Assembly: GCA_937888765.1 (NCBI GenBank)
Contig: CALASU010000257.1
Span: 1-6,366, forward strand
Source: an uncultured Clostridia bacterium
GTDB taxonomy: Bacteria; Bacillota; Clostridia; Lachnospirales; Anaerotignaceae
Direction of reading: 5' to 3'
Length of the DNA: 6,366 nucleotides
The notes beneath the pieces are model-generated. The model saw nothing but the letters and a program-made list of their open reading frames with translations. It searched no databases and was not told where the DNA came from. Positions 4,910 through 6,366 of the stretch are shown here, in pieces (the first letter of the stretch is position 1; every line of letters starts with the position of its first letter). Both the position numbers and the translations under genes were made by a program.

Positions 4910-4981
4910 ATGAAATTAGTACCTTTAGGCGATAGAATCATTGCAAAACAGTTGGAAGCACAGGAAAAAAGACAGAATTAA
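4910..4981 (+). pseudogene. GroES N-terminal fragment (23 codons)
   Basis: ATG 4910 follows a strong site, AGGAGA (4897-4902). The product starts KLVPLGDRIIAKQLEAQEK, which matches the first beta-strand region of bacterial GroES co-chaperonins (typical start KLxPLGDRVVxKxLEAEE). After about residue 20 the match ends, and TAA at 4979-4981 closes the ORF. Full GroES is about 95 residues, with the mobile loop and most of the barrel missing here, so this cannot work as a chaperonin. It looks like the 5' end of a phage or host groES gene joined by recombination to an unrelated membrane-protein gene. It may now serve as a translated leader: its stop is one base before a TTG in the next reading frame. 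Confidence 0.6.
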
Positions 4982-4982
4982 A

Positions 4983-5162
4983 TTGCTTCTTTTGAGGATC
5001 ATCTTTGCTGCAGTTTTTTGTTGCAGCCTTATGGGGCTTTGGAAGATAGCGAAAGTGAAAATGTATGGCTTTTCACAGTATTCTACATGGGATAAATGTG
5101 TTACAAGTATGATTTCTTTTTTGATAGTGTGGATTTTGATAAGCGAGGTGATGGAAAAATGA
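4983..5162 (+). CDS. Small membrane protein with two hydrophobic segments
   Basis: The frame is open from about 4941, but no good start is visible. TTG 4983, one base after the stop of the GroES-like fragment, allows termination-reinitiation and gives 59 residues; TTG 4941 (73 residues) is the alternative. Basic residues (KHRKKDRIK) precede the first hydrophobic segment, LLLLRIIFAAVFCCSLMGLW. The second is about VTSMISFLIVWILI. The basic residues appear native to the protein, and its original start seems to have been lost at the junction with the groES fragment. The stop overlaps the next start as ATGA. The family is not recognised. It resembles other tiny phage membrane proteins only in composition. 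Confidence 0.5.
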   Translation: MLLLRIIFAAVFCCSLMGLWKIAKVKMYGFSQYSTWDKCVTSMISFLIVWILISEVMEK

Positions 5163-5392
5163 GAGCGATTGATGCAGACAAACTTATGATTGATTTAAAA
5201 GTAGAGTATGCTTACGCTGCTATGGAAATTGTTGACAAACAGCCGACAATTGACCCTGTAAAGCATGGAAAGTGGGAATATGACGAAGATGTGAAAGCAC
5301 TTTATTGCGGGAATTGTGGTGTTTTCGCTCAACCGCAACGCAAAACAGACTATTGCCCTCACTGTGGTGCAAAGATGGACAAGGAGGGCTGA
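5159..5392 (+). CDS. Zinc-ribbon phage protein, 77 residues
   Basis: ATG 5159 overlaps the previous stop (ATGA) and has GAGGTGAT at 5144-5151 eight bases upstream, so the longer open frame from 5096 is not the real start. The N-terminal half, RAIDADKL followed by QPTID, is a pattern very common in small Firmicute phage proteins. The C-terminal half has CGNC (50-53) and CPHCGAKMD (66-74), a CX2C-X12-CX2C zinc ribbon. Such ribbons bind nucleic acid or protein partners, but the role of this family is not established. The SD for the following gene lies within its last codons, so the two are translated in sequence. Confidence 0.8.
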   Translation: MRAIDADKLMIDLKVEYAYAAMEIVDKQPTIDPVKHGKWEYDEDVKALYCGNCGVFAQPQRKTDYCPHCGAKMDKEG

Positions 5393-5394
5393 CT

Positions 5395-5976
5395 ATGGAA
5401 CAGTATAACCCAAGAAAAAACAGGGAAGGATACACAGATCTGACAGCTTTTGAAGCAGAGAAGCATCTGCGGGGGAAGCGGGCGAAAATGGTCGGTCAGT
5501 TGTTTGAGCAGATGGTGGAAGCTTCCTGCAGACATTATGCAGAGCAGGGAATGGCAAAGATTGAAAAAACACCTGAGCCGATGAAAGTGCTGTCCCGAAT
5601 GGATAAACAGGGAACTTTTAAAGCCTGTTTTACCAAAGCGGCACAACCTGATTATAAAGGCACATTGAAAGGCGGCAGAACAGTTGTTTTTGAAGCCAAA
5701 CATACGGATCAGGAAAGCATTGCATATACCAGATTGACAGAAGCACAATTGCAGGCGATGGAAGAATACCATGCCATGGGAGCGGAGTGTTTTATTTTAG
5801 TGTCATTCAGTTTTTGTGACTTCTACAGAATTCCGTGGGAAGAATGGCGGGATATGCAGGCGTTGTATTGCAGAAAGAGTATCAAGCGGTGCGAACTGGA
5901 AAAATTCAGAATCAAAGAAAGTAGTAATATCCTGTGTTTTCTGGAAGGATTGGAGTGTGGTGATGTGCGTGCCTAA
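5395..5976 (+). CDS. recU: RecU-type Holliday junction resolvase
   Basis: RecU cuts four-way DNA junctions formed by recombination or stalled replication. In this 193-residue protein the nuclease core is PDYKGTL (Asp 86) followed by VVFEAKHT (Glu 100, Lys 102), then a helix with AQLQAMEEYH (Gln 120), in the order of the RecU/PF03838 family. The N-terminal part, GKRAKMVGQLFEQMVEASCRHY, fits the helix that opens the family, and FYRIPW (143-148) fits its end. The length is near that of Bacillus RecU. The start is ATG 5395, seven bases after AAGGAGG (5381-5387); the frame is open further upstream, but that region belongs to the zinc-ribbon gene. Phage RecU copies usually sit near replication genes and before late-gene control, as here. 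Confidence 0.88.
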   Translation: MEQYNPRKNREGYTDLTAFEAEKHLRGKRAKMVGQLFEQMVEASCRHYAEQGMAKIEKTPEPMKVLSRMDKQGTFKACFTKAAQPDYKGTLKGGRTVVFEAKHTDQESIAYTRLTEAQLQAMEEYHAMGAECFILVSFSFCDFYRIPWEEWRDMQALYCRKSIKRCELEKFRIKESSNILCFLEGLECGDVRA

Positions 5977-6366
5977 GAAAGATAACATTCGGGATTATGC
6001 AACGGAAGCTTTCCGCTTCTATGCAGCTTGTGGAAGCTTAACTTCTGCAGAACTGGAGCGGATGGTGCGGGATCGTATTTACAAGCAGTCAAAGAAGGAA
6101 GTGCTTCGGAGCGGCAGTGGGATGCCGTCTGATGCTACTGCAATTGCTGTGATGAAAGCTGAGGATGCCGTGCGTGATCTGCAGGCGGAACTTCTGGATA
6201 TTACTGCTGTAGAAAAGACCTTGGAGCGGTTGACTATGCAGCAGCGGAAAGCGGTGGAGATTGTTTATTTTACAGATGCAAAAAAGGATCTGGAAAAAAA
6301 TGATATTTCCGATCGGGTACATAGGGCAGAACTGGAGATTCCGGCAAGTGAAAAAAGTGTGTATCG
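5963..6366 (+). CDS. Sigma-like phage HTH regulator, N-terminal 134 residues (partial)
   Basis: ATG 5963 overlaps the end of recU by 14 bases, with GGAG at 5952-5955 seven bases upstream; GTG 5969 is an alternative. The frame stays open to the right edge. The N-terminus, KDNIRDYATEAFRFYAACG, and the middle, AVMKAEDAVRDLQAELLDITAVEKTL, are helical. The end, QRKAVEIVYF, then DISDRVHRAELEIPASEKSVYR, reads as a region 4-like helix-turn-helix: a helix, then IS-RV, then the recognition helix of IPASEKSVY. This type of protein in Firmicute phages lies next to terminase genes and is thought to switch on late transcription, like ArpU or sigma-like factors. The remaining recognition helix and tail are outside the window. 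It could be a DNA-binding regulator without sigma activity. Confidence 0.65.
   Translation, partial: MCVPKKDNIRDYATEAFRFYAACGSLTSAELERMVRDRIYKQSKKEVLRSGSGMPSDATAIAVMKAEDAVRDLQAELLDITAVEKTLERLTMQQRKAVEIVYFTDAKKDLEKNDISDRVHRAELEIPASEKSVY

Noticed and set aside
4965..4971. A6G as a programmed -1 frameshift signal joining the GroES-like ORF to the membrane protein
   Set aside because: The downstream frame needs a +1 (or -2) shift, not -1, and no pseudoknot is evident. Slippage in the transcript or an indel remains possible.
1..6366. CRISPR arrays, insertion sequences and attachment sites
   Set aside because: I saw no regularly spaced direct repeats, transposase or integrase. The only direct repeats found are the short AGTATACT pair and protein-level repeats in the methyltransferase.

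Overview
The window looks like part of the early-to-middle region of a tailed phage or prophage from a low-to-middle G+C Firmicute, most likely a Lachnospiraceae/Clostridia host. Supporting signs are strong AAGGAGG-type ribosome binding sites, frequent AGA/AAA codons, TTG starts, many tiny Cys-rich and membrane ORFs, a RecU-type resolvase, and a sigma-like helix-turn-helix protein running off the right edge. Every protein-coding gene I can support is on the + strand and most are close-packed or overlapping. No integrase, terminase or structural gene is present, so phage origin is inferred from gene content.

Layout. 1-302: the tail of one gene, then a small two-helix membrane protein. 303-399: a short leader that can form a hairpin or pseudoknot. 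400-3032: a cytosine-C5 DNA methyltransferase whose target-recognition region is five degenerate tandem repeats, followed with a TTGA stop/start overlap by a radical SAM protein. 3049-3343: two very small Cys-rich proteins; the first has 10 cysteines in 58 residues. 3344-3611: a noncoding gap dense in inverted repeats, including a minus-strand promoter (TTGATA-17-TATACT), two stem-loops and a minus-strand terminator that together look like a small RNA gene. 3612-4349: an HUH rolling-circle-type replication initiator. 4352-4894: a two-domain protein with an N-terminal DUF3850/ASCH-like domain. 4910-4981: a 23-codon ORF whose start matches the N-terminus of GroES, then broken. 4983-5392: a small membrane protein and a zinc-ribbon protein. 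5395-5976: RecU. 5963-right edge: the N-terminal part of a sigma-like phage regulator.

How they may work together. The methyltransferase and radical SAM gene are translationally coupled and may modify DNA in series, or the second may have another substrate; this is inference. The HUH protein and the hairpin-rich gap before it resemble a replication initiator with its origin and/or a regulatory RNA in cis. RecU would process branched DNA from replication and recombination. The right-hand HTH protein probably marks the switch to late (packaging) genes beyond the window.
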